From assembly GCA_937924475.1 (NCBI GenBank), contig CALDSV010000028.1:1-61615 (forward strand): DNA of 61,615 bases. The letters run 5' to 3'. Of this stretch, positions 34,272 through 43,129 are shown piece after piece (position 1 is the stretch's first letter; every line of letters starts with the position of its first letter). Under the pieces are notes generated by a model. The model made no database searches, was not told the DNA's origin, and saw nothing but the letters and a program-made list of their open reading frames with translations. The stretch comes from an uncultured bacterium (lineage in GTDB: Bacteria; Nitrospirota; Thermodesulfovibrionia; Thermodesulfovibrionales; Thermodesulfovibrionaceae). The translations under genes were made by a program, and so were the position numbers.

Positions 34272-34482
34272 AGTTTTACCCCCTTTTTACTTTTTTGTCC
34301 CTTATATTAATATTACTTCTATTTTGGGATTTAAAGGATTTAGAAATATATATAGAAAACGTTCATAAACTTAAAAACATTAAAACATTCCCTGAATTTT
34401 TCCAGTTTATAAAATCTATAGATCAAAAGCTGTGATATTCTTACAGCGGCTGGAATTTATATAAAAAAAGATTAAAGCAGTA

Positions 34483-34911
34483 ATGGAGAGAAAGCAGCTA
34501 AAGGAATCAGAAGCCAAACTAAACTATGCTTGGGGCTTAGTGTTTGAAGATCTTGACTTAAGAGTAGTTGAGGGTTGTTATCTCATTTCAGGGGATACAG
34601 AGGCAACCTTAAACTTACAGGAACAAGTGTTTTGTGTAGGATTTGAATGTTACAATAAGGAACAGATCAAGTATTTACAAGATCATTTCAAGGCAATAGT
34701 AAGAGAAAACAGGTCAGCCATAGGAGTAGAGATAAACACAAGAGAGCCTTTAGCTCCAACGGCAGTAGTAAAAAATGGTATAATTTTAGACCTAATAGAT
34801 GAAGTAATGTCAGGAAGTTTTTCAATAAACAGCCCAGAAGATTTAGATGACTATGCAAGTTTACATAAAGTCTATTTGGAGGTAAATGGACAGGAAATAT
34901 GGAAAAAATAG
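34483..34911 (+). CDS. unrecognised soluble protein
   Basis: A 142-residue acidic protein without membrane helices (FEDLDLRVVEGCYLISGDTEATLNLQEQVFCVGFEC). Only a weak ribosome binding site is visible. It overlaps the next gene by 13 bp, so the two form a translational pair. In the gap before it, 34320-34433 contains a 35-codon open tail (DLKDLEIYIENVHKLKNIKT) ending in TGA, maybe the end of a lost gene. Confidence 0.55.
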   Translation: MERKQLKESEAKLNYAWGLVFEDLDLRVVEGCYLISGDTEATLNLQEQVFCVGFECYNKEQIKYLQDHFKAIVRENRSAIGVEINTREPLAPTAVVKNGIILDLIDEVMSGSFSINSPEDLDDYASLHKVYLEVNGQEIWKK

Positions 34912-35780
34912 GGATAATAGTAAGTTTTAACATTGAAAAACTTGAAAAAGAAATTAAAACAAAAGAAATCCCCATGACCTGGAGCAGTTATGCTATTGCA
35001 CTCACATTTTGGAAGATAGATTTAACAAGCCTGGAGGGTGTAGAAATAGCCTGTGTAAACTTAGAAGAAGATGGTAAAGATTTTAGTATTATCTTTTTAT
35101 GCAAGGACAGCTCGCAAGTAGATCATTTAAAGGATATCTTAAAAGACATTCACAAAAACACAATAGCAGCATTAGAAGTATCTGATTATATAGCAAAAGG
35201 CGATGAGAAAATATATGTCAAAGTAGAGAAAGGCAAATTTGTAAGTAAGGATTCAAAACACAAGTGGGCTGAAAAGCTATTTTTAGATTCATACAAATAT
35301 GCAAAGGGGGACACTTTATTTTATGCAATGGCTTATTATTTAGGGGTTCCTGTACCGATTAAAGGGCTAAGTTTAAAAGATCTTCAAAGTAAGATTTTAG
35401 ATAAAGCAGTGCTTTGGGGAACTTACAGCCCTAAAAAAGCATTTTATTTATCTGTAAAGACCAGCATCTTTGTATTACTTGTTTTTCTGGCAGGGCTTTT
35501 TTCCGTAGATTTAATAAAGAAGGGATACATTTTACAAGCTCTTATAAGTGGAGCTTTGGGATTTATGTGCTGGTGTATAGTAGTTAAAAACGCATTAGTT
35601 TTATGGTTACTTAAGGAGTATAGCTTAGTTATATTTGTAGTGCCCAAAATTAAAAAGATAACATATTCTACCCCCACATGGCTTGTTGATAAAGAAATAC
35701 CGATATTAGGATTTTTCCTTCCTAAGTTCATTGTAGCTGCAAGAAAGAGAAGAAAAGACGTAATAGAAGCCACTTCTTAA
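34899..35780 (+). CDS. membrane protein with two central helices, unknown
   Basis: A 293-residue protein. The first about 180 residues are soluble (IGIIVSFNIEKLEKEIKTKEIPMTWSSYAIALTFWKIDL). Two hydrophobic hairpin helices (about 188-207 and 213-235) and a third weaker one around 245-255 follow, then a basic tail (AARKRRKDVIEATS). The early section resembles the preceding protein in composition and in the pattern of an acidic sensor-like domain. It is the last gene of this unknown cluster. No family is recognised. Confidence 0.6.
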   Translation: MEKIGIIVSFNIEKLEKEIKTKEIPMTWSSYAIALTFWKIDLTSLEGVEIACVNLEEDGKDFSIIFLCKDSSQVDHLKDILKDIHKNTIAALEVSDYIAKGDEKIYVKVEKGKFVSKDSKHKWAEKLFLDSYKYAKGDTLFYAMAYYLGVPVPIKGLSLKDLQSKILDKAVLWGTYSPKKAFYLSVKTSIFVLLVFLAGLFSVDLIKKGYILQALISGALGFMCWCIVVKNALVLWLLKEYSLVIFVVPKIKKITYSTPTWLVDKEIPILGFFLPKFIVAARKRRKDVIEATS

Positions 35781-36000
35781 GACTGGCTAAGTTGGTGGAC
35801 GACCTTCTTCTAACTTTCTACTTCTTAATTGAGTTACGTTTTTTAGTTTTATTGACCTGTCTATCCTCTTTTCTATGGGGGCATATTAGTCCAATCAAAA
35901 AACTGGCATCAACCAGAAAATTGTATGAAGAATTCATACTAATTTTAAAACTTAAAATTAAGAAGGTATAACATATCAAAGAGAGGAAGAAAATTAAAAC
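35781..36000. other. gap without visible gene
   Basis: AT-rich DNA with no frame longer than about 35 codons that has a start and ribosome site. I see no structure in it beyond short A/T runs. It leads into an IS256-type transposase remnant. Confidence 0.5.
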
Positions 36001-36397
36001 CTTAGAAAGAGTCTAAAAAATTCATTCATTCCATGGAAAAATTCCTTTAAAAAAGGTAAAGTTCCAAGCCTTATCCTTCTAATGGAAGGGATTCTAACTA
36101 ATTCATAAAGAAAGAGAATTTTAGTTAAAACAAAAACCTAAAGAGTAAGCAATCGGACAATACAAAAGAACTCTCGCAACAAAGTTTGGACAGCTCTCTT
36201 TTAAAATCGCCAAAGTAAGACAAGGAGGCAAATTCAAATCCCAAAATTTCATATTAAAAGGCTTACGTAAAGTATGCATATTTATAACAGATCAATTCAC
36301 TGGAATGGACAAGCTTATAGCAAAACTTTTTCCTGTAAGTGATCATCAGTTTTGTGTTTTATATCTATACAGAAATCTTAAAAAAAGTAAACCTTAG
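36001..36397 (+). pseudogene. IS256/mutator-type transposase remnant, copy 1
   Basis: Reading frame pieces include FIPWKNSFKKGK and LMEGILTNS, then IGQYKRTLATKFGQLSFKIAKVRQGGKFKS (the N-terminal YKRTL...GKF.S signature) and, after a deletion, ITDQFTGMDKLIAKLFPVSDHQFCVLYLYRNLKKS. The last piece is the mutator pattern of SD.G.., FP...Q.C..H..RN with H replaced by Y. Stops break the first half, the DDE core is largely deleted and the frame ends at 36395. The 5' part aligns in DNA with 60886-61056 (opposite strand). Confidence 0.75.
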
Positions 36398-36614
36398 GAA
36401 AAGGAGAGAGCTGTAAAGAATATGGGAGAGCATAAAAAATGCATAAGACATAGAAGTGGGAGAAAGGAATTTAATTTAATAACTCTCTTGTTTTTATGAA
36501 ATGCCAAGAAGATATAAAGAATAGGAGGGATAGATAATGCATAAGAAAGGAAGGAAAGGAGGTCCTGTTATAAGGGATTTGCATATTTATTAAATTTTAT
36601 AGTATAGGCTAAGC

Positions 36615-36720
36615 TAAGACGAGATTGCTTTGCTTCGCTTGCAACGGCGGATTGCCACGGCTCACTTCGTGATCCTCGCAATGACAGGAAAGGAAAGGCT
36701 CTCTCGCAACGGCGGATTTT
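36615..36720. repeat. second GC-rich palindromic repeat
   Basis: Contains GACGAGATTGCTTTGCTTCGCTTGCAACGGCGGATTGCC and ends CCTCGCAATGACAGG, then a second CTCGCAACGGCGGATTTTT. It matches the repeat at 31750-31925 in core words (GAGATTGCTTTGCTTCGCT, TCGCAATGA), so both belong to one dispersed family. From 36720 to 37000 I see no gene. Confidence 0.7.
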
Positions 36721-37020
36721 TTTGTCTATTAAGGTCGTTTCAATGCCAGTGAGGTTATTTGTTCAATGACCTTGGAGAAATTTCTCTAAATGAAAGAAAA
36801 AGAAAACCTCGCAATTATGCCCACTATTCTTTTATTTCGACCAAGAGTCTTGCGAGGGAGAAGTAGTTTAATCGTTAAGATTTTAAGAAGGCTATAATAA
36901 TTTTGAGATTTTAAAACATTAACCACAAATTAGATAATAACAGTTGACAAACAATCTATTTACTGATACAATCCAAAAAACGGAAGGTTTTCTATGTCTT
37001 TCGAAAAAAGGAGGTAAAAA

Positions 37021-37476
37021 ATGTTTAGGTTTTTTGTTTTTACTATTGTTTGTGTCTCTATCATATTTACAGCCTGTTCCAAAAAAGAGGAGGGTGTCAA
37101 GGAGAAAGCCTTTAAAGAAGACAGAGTAAGTGTAAGTGAAATTAAAGAAGGGCTCTGGGAGATTACAACTACTATGGAAGCCACTGGTAATTTGCCTACT
37201 ACAATGCCCTCTCAGACTATCACTCAGTGCATAACTAAAAATAATTCTGTTCCGCATAAAGTAGAGCCGAATCAGGATTGTAAATTCACAAAGAATGAAG
37301 TTAAAGGAAACACAGTATCCTGGATTGTGGAGTGTAAGACTGAAGAGGGTCCTGTTACAACAGAAGGCACCGTTACCTACAAGGGAACAAATTTTGATGG
37401 AAAGATAAAGACAAAACAAAAAGATATGGTGTTTACAATGATAATGAAGGGTAAATGGATAGGAGAATGTAAATAA
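37021..37476 (+). CDS. DUF3617-family lipoprotein
   Basis: A 151-residue protein with a lipoprotein signal (FVFTIVCVSIIFTAC, cysteine at residue 19), then EIKEGLWEITTTMEATGNLPTTMPSQTITQCI, the typical start of DUF3617, a beta-rich domain with further cysteines (C at QDCKF, VECKT, GECK). AAAGGAGG precedes the ATG. It probably sits at the membrane surface or outer membrane. Biological role is unknown for the whole family. Confidence 0.85.
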   Translation: MFRFFVFTIVCVSIIFTACSKKEEGVKEKAFKEDRVSVSEIKEGLWEITTTMEATGNLPTTMPSQTITQCITKNNSVPHKVEPNQDCKFTKNEVKGNTVSWIVECKTEEGPVTTEGTVTYKGTNFDGKIKTKQKDMVFTMIMKGKWIGECK

Positions 37477-37487
37477 GGAGGTTTTAT

Positions 37488-38088
37488 ATGAATATTGTTG
37501 AGAGAGCAAAAAATATAATTTTGAAACCTTCTAAGACATGGGCTGAAATTAAAGAGGAACAGATGAGCATAGGAGAGGTTTATCTTTCCTATGCTATAAT
37601 TCTTGCAGCGATACCTGCAATAGCTCAGTTTATTGGTAATGCTCTAATCGGGTACTCTGTCATGGGAATTACCTTCAGAATGGGCATAGTAAACGCTTTT
37701 GGATATTCCATAGTTTTCTATGTTTTATCCCTTGTAGGAGTTTATATTCTGGCTTTGATTGCTAATGCTTTAGCACCAAGTTTTGGTTCTGAACAAAATC
37801 TTTCAAATGCTTTTAAAGCAGTAACATTTTCAATGACTCCTTCATGGATAGCTGGAGTACTTTATATAATATATAATACCTCAACTTTCACCTCTTGTTA
37901 TTTTGGCAGGTATTTATGGAATTTATCTTTTTTATTTAGGGTTACCTCTTTTGATGAATACCCCAAAGGATAAAGCTCTTGTTTATTTTATTGTGGTCAT
38001 CGTGGTAACAATAATAGTCTATATTCTAATAGGAGTAATCACTTCAGCAATATTTGTTAGCACACCTGCTATGAGAGGAATGATGTGA
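37488..38088 (+). pseudogene. Yip1-family membrane protein, frameshifted
   Basis: The first frame reads IVERAKNIILKPSKTWAEIKEEQMSIGEVYLSYAIILAAIPAIAQFIG, the usual start of bacterial Yip1 proteins. It continues through SWIAGVLYIIYN and then runs out of frame. The other frame supplies PQLSPLVILAGIYGIYLFYLGLPLLMNTPKDKALVYF to the stop at 38086. A one- or two-base indel in the AT-repeat near 37870-37885 explains it. A sequencing error is also possible. It follows the DUF3617 gene by 11 bp. Confidence 0.75.
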
Positions 38089-38117
38089 TATTTAATAACG
38101 ATTAAAAGGAGTTTAAG

Positions 38118-38963
38118 ATGAGAAGAATCTTAATTTTAGTATTTTTAGTACTTCCTTTATTTCTCTTATCTTCTCCGCTTTTTGGCCAAAATGACAAGCC
38201 TGGCTGCAAGGACCATCCGATGTTTACAAGGATGGAAAATTTCTATATTGAAAATTGCGAAGAAATAAAATTTGATGAGGTTAAATTCAAAAATGAAAAA
38301 GGAAAGGAAATAAAGGTTGATGGAAGAGTATTTAGAATTCACTATGTATCAAAAAAAGGCGTTTCCCCGCCCAGTGGATTACAAGTGATTAGAAACTATG
38401 AAAACGCCATCAAAAAAATTGGCGGAAGCAAGGTATTTCAAGAGGGTTCATACCAGATATGGTTAAAGTTAGACAAACCTGGTAAGACCTTTTGGGTATA
38501 TGTGGATTCATGGGATGGAGGTGGAAAGGGCGAGACTTATATGTTGACAATTGTGGAAAAAGATGTAATGGCACAAGAGGTAGTTGCTGATGCTACGAGT
38601 CTAATGAAAGACATTCAGGCAACTGGTCATGCCTCTATATATGGTATCTATTTTGATTTTGATAAGGCGGATATTAAGCCTGAGTCTGAGCCGGCGATTA
38701 AAGAGATTGCAAAACTCCTTCAGGGAAACAAAGGACTGAAGCTATATGTGGTTGGTCATACAGATAATGTTGGCAATTTTGATTACAACATGAAGCTTTC
38801 AAAGGCAAGGGCAGATGCTGTGGTAAAAGAGCTTGTAACAAAGTATAAAATATCCCCAGACAGACTCAAAGCCTATGGATTGGGTTGTCTTGCTCCTCTT
38901 GCATCAAACAAAACTGATGAAGGTCGTGCCAAAAACAGGCGAGTTGAGTTGGTAGAACAGTAA
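38118..38963 (+). CDS. OmpA-family outer membrane / peptidoglycan-binding protein
   Basis: A 281-residue protein with a signal peptide (RRILILVFLVLPLFLLSSPLFG), a variable N-terminal domain and a C-terminal OmpA domain from about residue 170: YFDFDKADIKPESEPAIKEIAKLL, VVGHTDNVGNFDYNMKLSKARADAV and AKNRRVELV. The peptidoglycan-binding Asp and Arg are in place (SKARA, NRRVE). AAAAGGAG precedes the ATG. It anchors the envelope; the N-terminal domain is not recognised. Confidence 0.9.
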   Translation: MRRILILVFLVLPLFLLSSPLFGQNDKPGCKDHPMFTRMENFYIENCEEIKFDEVKFKNEKGKEIKVDGRVFRIHYVSKKGVSPPSGLQVIRNYENAIKKIGGSKVFQEGSYQIWLKLDKPGKTFWVYVDSWDGGGKGETYMLTIVEKDVMAQEVVADATSLMKDIQATGHASIYGIYFDFDKADIKPESEPAIKEIAKLLQGNKGLKLYVVGHTDNVGNFDYNMKLSKARADAVVKELVTKYKISPDRLKAYGLGCLAPLASNKTDEGRAKNRRVELVEQ

Positions 38964-39063
38964 TTAAAAAAATCCTCACTCTTTACTCTCACACAGCAAG
39001 AGGCAGAGTTGACAACGGGGTGATATACATCACAGGAAGAAAACTGAGGATTCTTAGATAGAA

Positions 39064-39282
39064 ATGTGCAGAAAAGAAGCCTTTGAAGAATATCGCAAAT
39101 CCATAGAGGATTTGAATTGGATAACAAAACAGGTGATATACCATAAAACAATAATGCAACTGTTTCCCTCTGACCAAAGGAGAGATTTCCCAATAAAACA
39201 AGATGATGAAAAAAGCAGTATAAAAAATGTTAGGAGCCAGAAGGATGCTATGGAGACTATTCAGAATCTATCCGGCAATTGA
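39064..39282 (+). CDS. doubtful 72-residue ORF
   Basis: An open frame (MCRKEAFEEYRKSIEDLNW) in a 361-bp gap after the OmpA gene. The composition is charged and soluble, with no convincing ribosome binding site and no known domain. It could be a small hypothetical protein or chance. Nothing else is visible in 38964-39324. Confidence 0.25.
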   Translation: MCRKEAFEEYRKSIEDLNWITKQVIYHKTIMQLFPSDQRRDFPIKQDDEKSSIKNVRSQKDAMETIQNLSGN

Positions 39283-39324
39283 ATTGGTAAGAGTCCATTG
39301 TAAGACGCATAATAGGAGTTAAAA

Positions 39325-40347
39325 ATGGCTTTAAAGAAGATGAAAAGATTATTTTTACTAATTTTCATGGGAATGATTTTTGTCTCTTTCTCATTCGGTA
39401 AAGATAAATCGGTTATAAATAACTTAAATAAGGTTTGTAAATCTTATAGCCAGACCAATGTATTGGAAGTGATGAGAGCAAAGTTTGGAACCGGGTCAGA
39501 CAATATCGGTGTGACTATGGGTAAAGAGGCTGCTTCAGAAGGTCCTATGAGCTTTGCCTTAGGTAAAGATGATGAAATCTATATCCTTGATCAGGTAAAC
39601 TCCCGTATTCAAGTATTTAAAAACGGTAAAAGAATAAATTCCATTCATCTCATGAGGGATATTAGATTCAAAGACATTGCTTTGACTTCTGACAGTAAAA
39701 TCATATTATTAGAGAGTTTTTTTAAAGATGGTTATGAAAAAACATCTATTCATATTTTAGATTCCAATGGGAAAACTATAAATGTCATTCCACTTGAAGA
39801 TAGAAAATTTATTCCAAATTCTGGTGAGGTTTTAGGAATTCAGATAGTCAATGAAGGTAAATTTTCAGGAATATGGGTTGATTTAGGAGATTTCTCAGTA
39901 AGAGTAGCCTCTTTGAAGGGAGAGGCTGTTGAAAGGTGGATAGTTCCTGGGAAATTATCTTTAAATGGAAGGAGAGTCTTTTATGCTAAAAGAGTTGGAG
40001 ATATAACAGGAGTGATTTATCTTTCTGAAAAAGATAGCATTTCCAACTGGGAGCCAGAAATAATGGTTTATTTTAAAACATTTTTAGAAGGCCTTCTGGG
40101 TATCTGGGTTGATCAAAAAGAAAGAATTTATCTTGGTGCAAATCTTTTAGATGGTCAGTCTAAATCTTCCAATCTCATAGTGATTTTTAACGCGGAAGGG
40201 AAAGAATTAGGATGTGTAAAACTCTTTGTTCAGAGAATGGAACATGAGGTCTGGCAATCTATTAGAGTATCTCCAGAGGGAAATATTTTCCAGATGGCTG
40301 TTGACGAAAAAGGCGTTTTTGTAAGGAAATACACTCTAAAGAAATGA
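39325..40347 (+). CDS. secreted beta-propeller (NHL-like) protein
   Basis: A 340-residue protein with a signal peptide (KRLFLLIFMGMIFVSFSFG). The rest shows repeated four-strand units such as GPMSFALGKDDEIYILDQVNSRIQVFKNGKR, IALTSDSKIILLES and SIRVSPEGNIFQMAVDEKGVFVRKY, as in NHL or 6-bladed propellers. TAGGAG precedes the ATG. It is probably periplasmic or surface-located; the ligand is unknown. It is followed by another secreted protein. Confidence 0.75.
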   Translation: MALKKMKRLFLLIFMGMIFVSFSFGKDKSVINNLNKVCKSYSQTNVLEVMRAKFGTGSDNIGVTMGKEAASEGPMSFALGKDDEIYILDQVNSRIQVFKNGKRINSIHLMRDIRFKDIALTSDSKIILLESFFKDGYEKTSIHILDSNGKTINVIPLEDRKFIPNSGEVLGIQIVNEGKFSGIWVDLGDFSVRVASLKGEAVERWIVPGKLSLNGRRVFYAKRVGDITGVIYLSEKDSISNWEPEIMVYFKTFLEGLLGIWVDQKERIYLGANLLDGQSKSSNLIVIFNAEGKELGCVKLFVQRMEHEVWQSIRVSPEGNIFQMAVDEKGVFVRKYTLKK

Positions 40348-40471
40348 AATTTAAATATTTCAAGAGAGAGGCAAAAGCATTATTTTGAAACCTTTGAAGA
40401 CCAGAAATACAATCAGAGATTTTGGGTAAATAGAATAATATATAAAGCCAAAATAGAAGGAGATTTTCAAA

Positions 40472-41485
40472 ATGAGAAGATATTTATTTTTAATTTTTGT
40501 TAGTATTTTCACAATAATTTTGTCTTTTAATCTCTATGCACAACAATCTTGTGATGAAACTTTAAAAGAATGCCTATCAATTTCAGAAAAAACATACAGA
40601 GAATGTCTTGACAATAAAGCCTTGGCTGAATTTAGATGTAAAAGTATGGGCTATAAACCCTATTCAAAGGATTTTACCTTTTGTGTTGACTCTATAAATA
40701 GCTATTGGGACAAGGAATGTAAAAAAAATTATCATCAATATACGGAAAGTTGTTACAAACTTCAAAAAAACTGTAAAAAAGGGGATATAGTTGGTATTAT
40801 TAATGTATCTTTTAAGGAAAAAAGTAATATATGTGCAAGTCCTTATATTGAGTCTCAGGGTTCTTATACACTGTTAGGCTTTTGGAAATATGAATCTTCA
40901 GAGTCCTATGGATTTATTAAAAGTTTTAAGCCTCAAGAACCTCAAATATTTTATAATTTTAATGAAACCGCTTTACAACATAATGAGTATTGCTCTTCAC
41001 TGACTCAACATACACATGATTGTCCAATACTTTTATGGGAATTACAAGATAGCAGTGCTAAGATTTATGCCTTAGATACTCGTTATGATGGTCCTGCCAG
41101 TCGGCTTCAGATTCATAGCATACCTAATATGGGGCAAATTTATAGAGCGAGCTTGCCAGGAATGGTTGTAAACATTACAGGAAAGAAACGAAAAGGAAAT
41201 AATCCTCCCTATTGTATGCAATATGATAATTATAGCCGACAGATAAGTGTAGGAAGCTTTAGTATTTCTGATAATCTACTACCAAATGGGGAAATGAAAG
41301 GTTCTCAGTCATGGAAAAGCTGTGGGCATCCTTTTAGAGATAAAATGGGTTTTGGCATAGGAAAGGATAGATTAAGTAGCAAAAGCGAAGCAAAAAATAA
41401 ATATAGCCCCAGAAAGGAAGATATTTGCCCCACTGGAGAAGAAGTTTTAATAAATGCCAGTTGGAAATTTTATTTAATTCGATAA
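40472..41485 (+). CDS. secreted cysteine-rich protein, unknown
   Basis: A 337-residue protein with a signal peptide ending around SFNLYAQQ. The mature part has about 14 cysteines, eight of them in the first about 105 residues with regular spacing (CDETLKEC, YRECLDN, FRCKSM, DKECKKN, ESCYKLQKNC), so disulfide-bonded helical hairpins are likely. The second half is beta-rich with a distinct CMQYDNYSRQISVGSF region. AGAAGGAG precedes the ATG. No family is recognised. Confidence 0.7.
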   Translation: MRRYLFLIFVSIFTIILSFNLYAQQSCDETLKECLSISEKTYRECLDNKALAEFRCKSMGYKPYSKDFTFCVDSINSYWDKECKKNYHQYTESCYKLQKNCKKGDIVGIINVSFKEKSNICASPYIESQGSYTLLGFWKYESSESYGFIKSFKPQEPQIFYNFNETALQHNEYCSSLTQHTHDCPILLWELQDSSAKIYALDTRYDGPASRLQIHSIPNMGQIYRASLPGMVVNITGKKRKGNNPPYCMQYDNYSRQISVGSFSISDNLLPNGEMKGSQSWKSCGHPFRDKMGFGIGKDRLSSKSEAKNKYSPRKEDICPTGEEVLINASWKFYLIR

Positions 41486-41855
41486 GGTTCCTTAACCGGC
41501 TTATTCTAAAAAAAAGAAAGTTTATTGTCTTAAGAAGAAAGCCTTCCGAAAGAGAAAACAAAAGTTAAAGTTAATTTTCATATGTCAATATTAAATCTTT
41601 TAGGTATGTGGCACAAAATTAAATGCTTTTCTTATTTAGTAGCATTTCTTGTTAAAGAAAAAGGAGGAAAAAGTAGAAATATTTCTGCAGGGGTTTTATT
41701 TTTAAAGATTTAAAAGAGATAAGAATATTAAGGCTTCCTGTGCGGTCTGAGCTCTATGAAAAATGGCGTCAGTGAAAGTTTCATCTAAAATAAATTATAG
41801 CCAAAAATAGTGAAAATTTTGAGGTATAATTTGTTTTATAAAAAAGATTTTTAAA
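41486..41855. other. 370-bp stretch between cysteine-rich gene and tRNA-Arg
   Basis: AT-rich with scattered short frames. One around 41710-41775 reads LKEIRILRLPVRSELYEKW before a stop and may be the tail of a degraded gene. I see no promoter or repeat that I can support. Confidence 0.4.
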
Positions 41856-41929
41856 TGCGCCCAGGAGGATTTGAACCCCCGACCTGCGGATTCGTAGTCC
41901 GACGCTCTATCCAACTGAGCTATGGGCGC
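41856..41929 (-). tRNA. tRNA-Arg(ACG)
   Basis: On the reverse strand a complete cloverleaf folds: acceptor GCGCCCA/TGGGCGC, anticodon stem TCGGA/TCCGC with loop CTACGAA (anticodon ACG, arginine CGN codons after A-to-I editing), T-loop TTCAAAT, discriminator A, no encoded CCA. The 5' half (39 nt) is repeated at 59348-59386, so this is the integration target. The intact gene now combines a chromosomal 3' half with an element-derived 5' half and upstream region. Confidence 0.95.
41891..41929 (-). repeat. attL, left 39-bp direct repeat
   Basis: The 39 bp from the tRNA 5' end through the anticodon loop are identical to 59348-59386. The identity stops at 41890 (a) versus 59347 (t), and after 41929 (aaagc) versus 59386 (ttaag). 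The crossover therefore took place in the 5' half or anticodon loop of the tRNA gene, not at the more common 3' end. Confidence 0.9.
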
Positions 41930-41980
41930 AAAGCTTTTAATTTCAGATATTTTTGATATACTGATAATATAATTATAACA

Positions 41981-42003
41981 TAAACTGTGATAAAATCGTG
42001 ACA
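41981..42003 (-). promoter_or_regulatory. tandem TTATCACAG-type motif between integrase and tRNA-Arg
   Basis: Read on the reverse strand, TTGTCACGATTTTATCACAG contains two TTRTCAC words 11 bp apart. It matches 19947-19968 next to the dead integrase in 18 of 19 central bases. Further downstream on the same strand is TGTTATAAT, an extended -10 box that could drive tRNA-Arg. It may be an integrase arm site, the new tRNA promoter region, or both. Confidence 0.5.
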
Positions 42004-42007
42004 ATTA

Positions 42008-43048
42008 TCACCTTTCCAGAACACTTTTTGCGTCCAGAACTTCAACAAACTGCCTAAGACTTTCCGTATTATAATGTGCGTACCTTTGAGTGCTTTTGAG
42101 ATCTTTGTGCCCCATTAGCTTTGCAACTGTGTATATATCCACTCCAGCCTGAACCAGCCTTGTCGCGAAAGTATGCCTTAGATCGTGAAATCTAAAATTA
42201 TGGATGTTCGCTTTTTTAAGCGCCTTGTAAAACTCCCTTAAAAGGTTTCGATTCATAATTTTTGTTCCGTTACCAGTTGTCCAAATGTATCCTGAGATAT
42301 TCCTGATTTTTTTGCCCATTAAAACCTTGCAGGCGATGTTGTTTAGCGGTATGGCTCTTGGCTTCGTTTTTGTCTCCCTGATTATGGCTACTTTATTTTT
42401 CAGATCTACATCTTCCCATTTTAGGTTTAGAATCTCGCTCTGTCTGAGCCCAGTATTTAGCGCAAAAATAACAATTTCCTTTAATTGTCCATGTAGATAC
42501 GGTGTGAATGTACACGCATCTAGTAGCCTTATCTCTTCATCTTCAGATAGATATCTAACTCTTTCATTGTCTTCTTTGAGAGCACTTACCTTTTCGCAAT
42601 GATTCTCTTTAATCCATTCCCATTGCCTCTTCGCAAGACTCATAGCTCTACTCATAGTCCTAAATTCCCTATTAACTGTCCCTGGTTTTGCTCCCTGCTG
42701 TAATCTTAGCTGCATATATTCCACAATAACCCGTGGTGTTATGTCTTCAAGATATAAACCAGAGAAGTATTCTTTTAGGTGCGTGATTGCTGCTTTGTAT
42801 CGCTTTTGTGTTGATTGTCTTTGTTGTTTTGCATGAGTTTGCATAAAACGTTCTATAAGCTCGTCAAAAGTATGTTTGGCTCTTTCAAAATCAAACCATT
42901 TGCCTTCTGCAATTATTGTTTGGACTTTTGCATAGATTTTCTCTGCAAGTGCTTTATTGGTTGTTCCTGTGCTACGTCTATAGTGCTTATTGCCGACAGA
43001 AAAACACATCCACCAAAACTTAGAGTCTTTTCTTTTATATAATCCCAT
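42008..43048 (-). CDS. tyrosine integrase of the element
   Basis: About 346 residues. The N-terminal AP2-like arm-binding part (MGLYKRKDSKFWWMCFSVGNKHYRRSTGT) and SAM-like core-binding domain (about 60-150) are followed by the catalytic domain with Arg in NTGLRQSEIL, Lys in ETKTKPRAIPL, HxxR in [11 protein letters not shown], His in MGHKDLKS and Tyr in TQRYAHYN. The ATG at 43048 follows AAGGAGGAGGG. A longer frame to 43099 is unlikely. It catalyses integration into tRNA-Arg. Its 3' end is 78 bp from the tRNA. A decayed relative sits at tRNA-Gly. Confidence 0.95.
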   Translation of the reverse strand: MGLYKRKDSKFWWMCFSVGNKHYRRSTGTTNKALAEKIYAKVQTIIAEGKWFDFERAKHTFDELIERFMQTHAKQQRQSTQKRYKAAITHLKEYFSGLYLEDITPRVIVEYMQLRLQQGAKPGTVNREFRTMSRAMSLAKRQWEWIKENHCEKVSALKEDNERVRYLSEDEEIRLLDACTFTPYLHGQLKEIVIFALNTGLRQSEILNLKWEDVDLKNKVAIIRETKTKPRAIPLNNIACKVLMGKKIRNISGYIWTTGNGTKIMNRNLLREFYKALKKANIHNFRFHDLRHTFATRLVQAGVDIYTVAKLMGHKDLKSTQRYAHYNTESLRQFVEVLDAKSVLER

Positions 43049-43129
43049 TAGTCCCTCCTCCTTATAAGGGGGACCAACACTATACTTTTCAATGAACAAA
43101 AGAAGTATAAGTATAATATCATAAAAATC

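Noticed and set aside
36919-37509. 196-codon reverse-strand ORF
   Set aside because: It is antisense to the DUF3617 lipoprotein gene, which has a clear lipobox and ribosome site.
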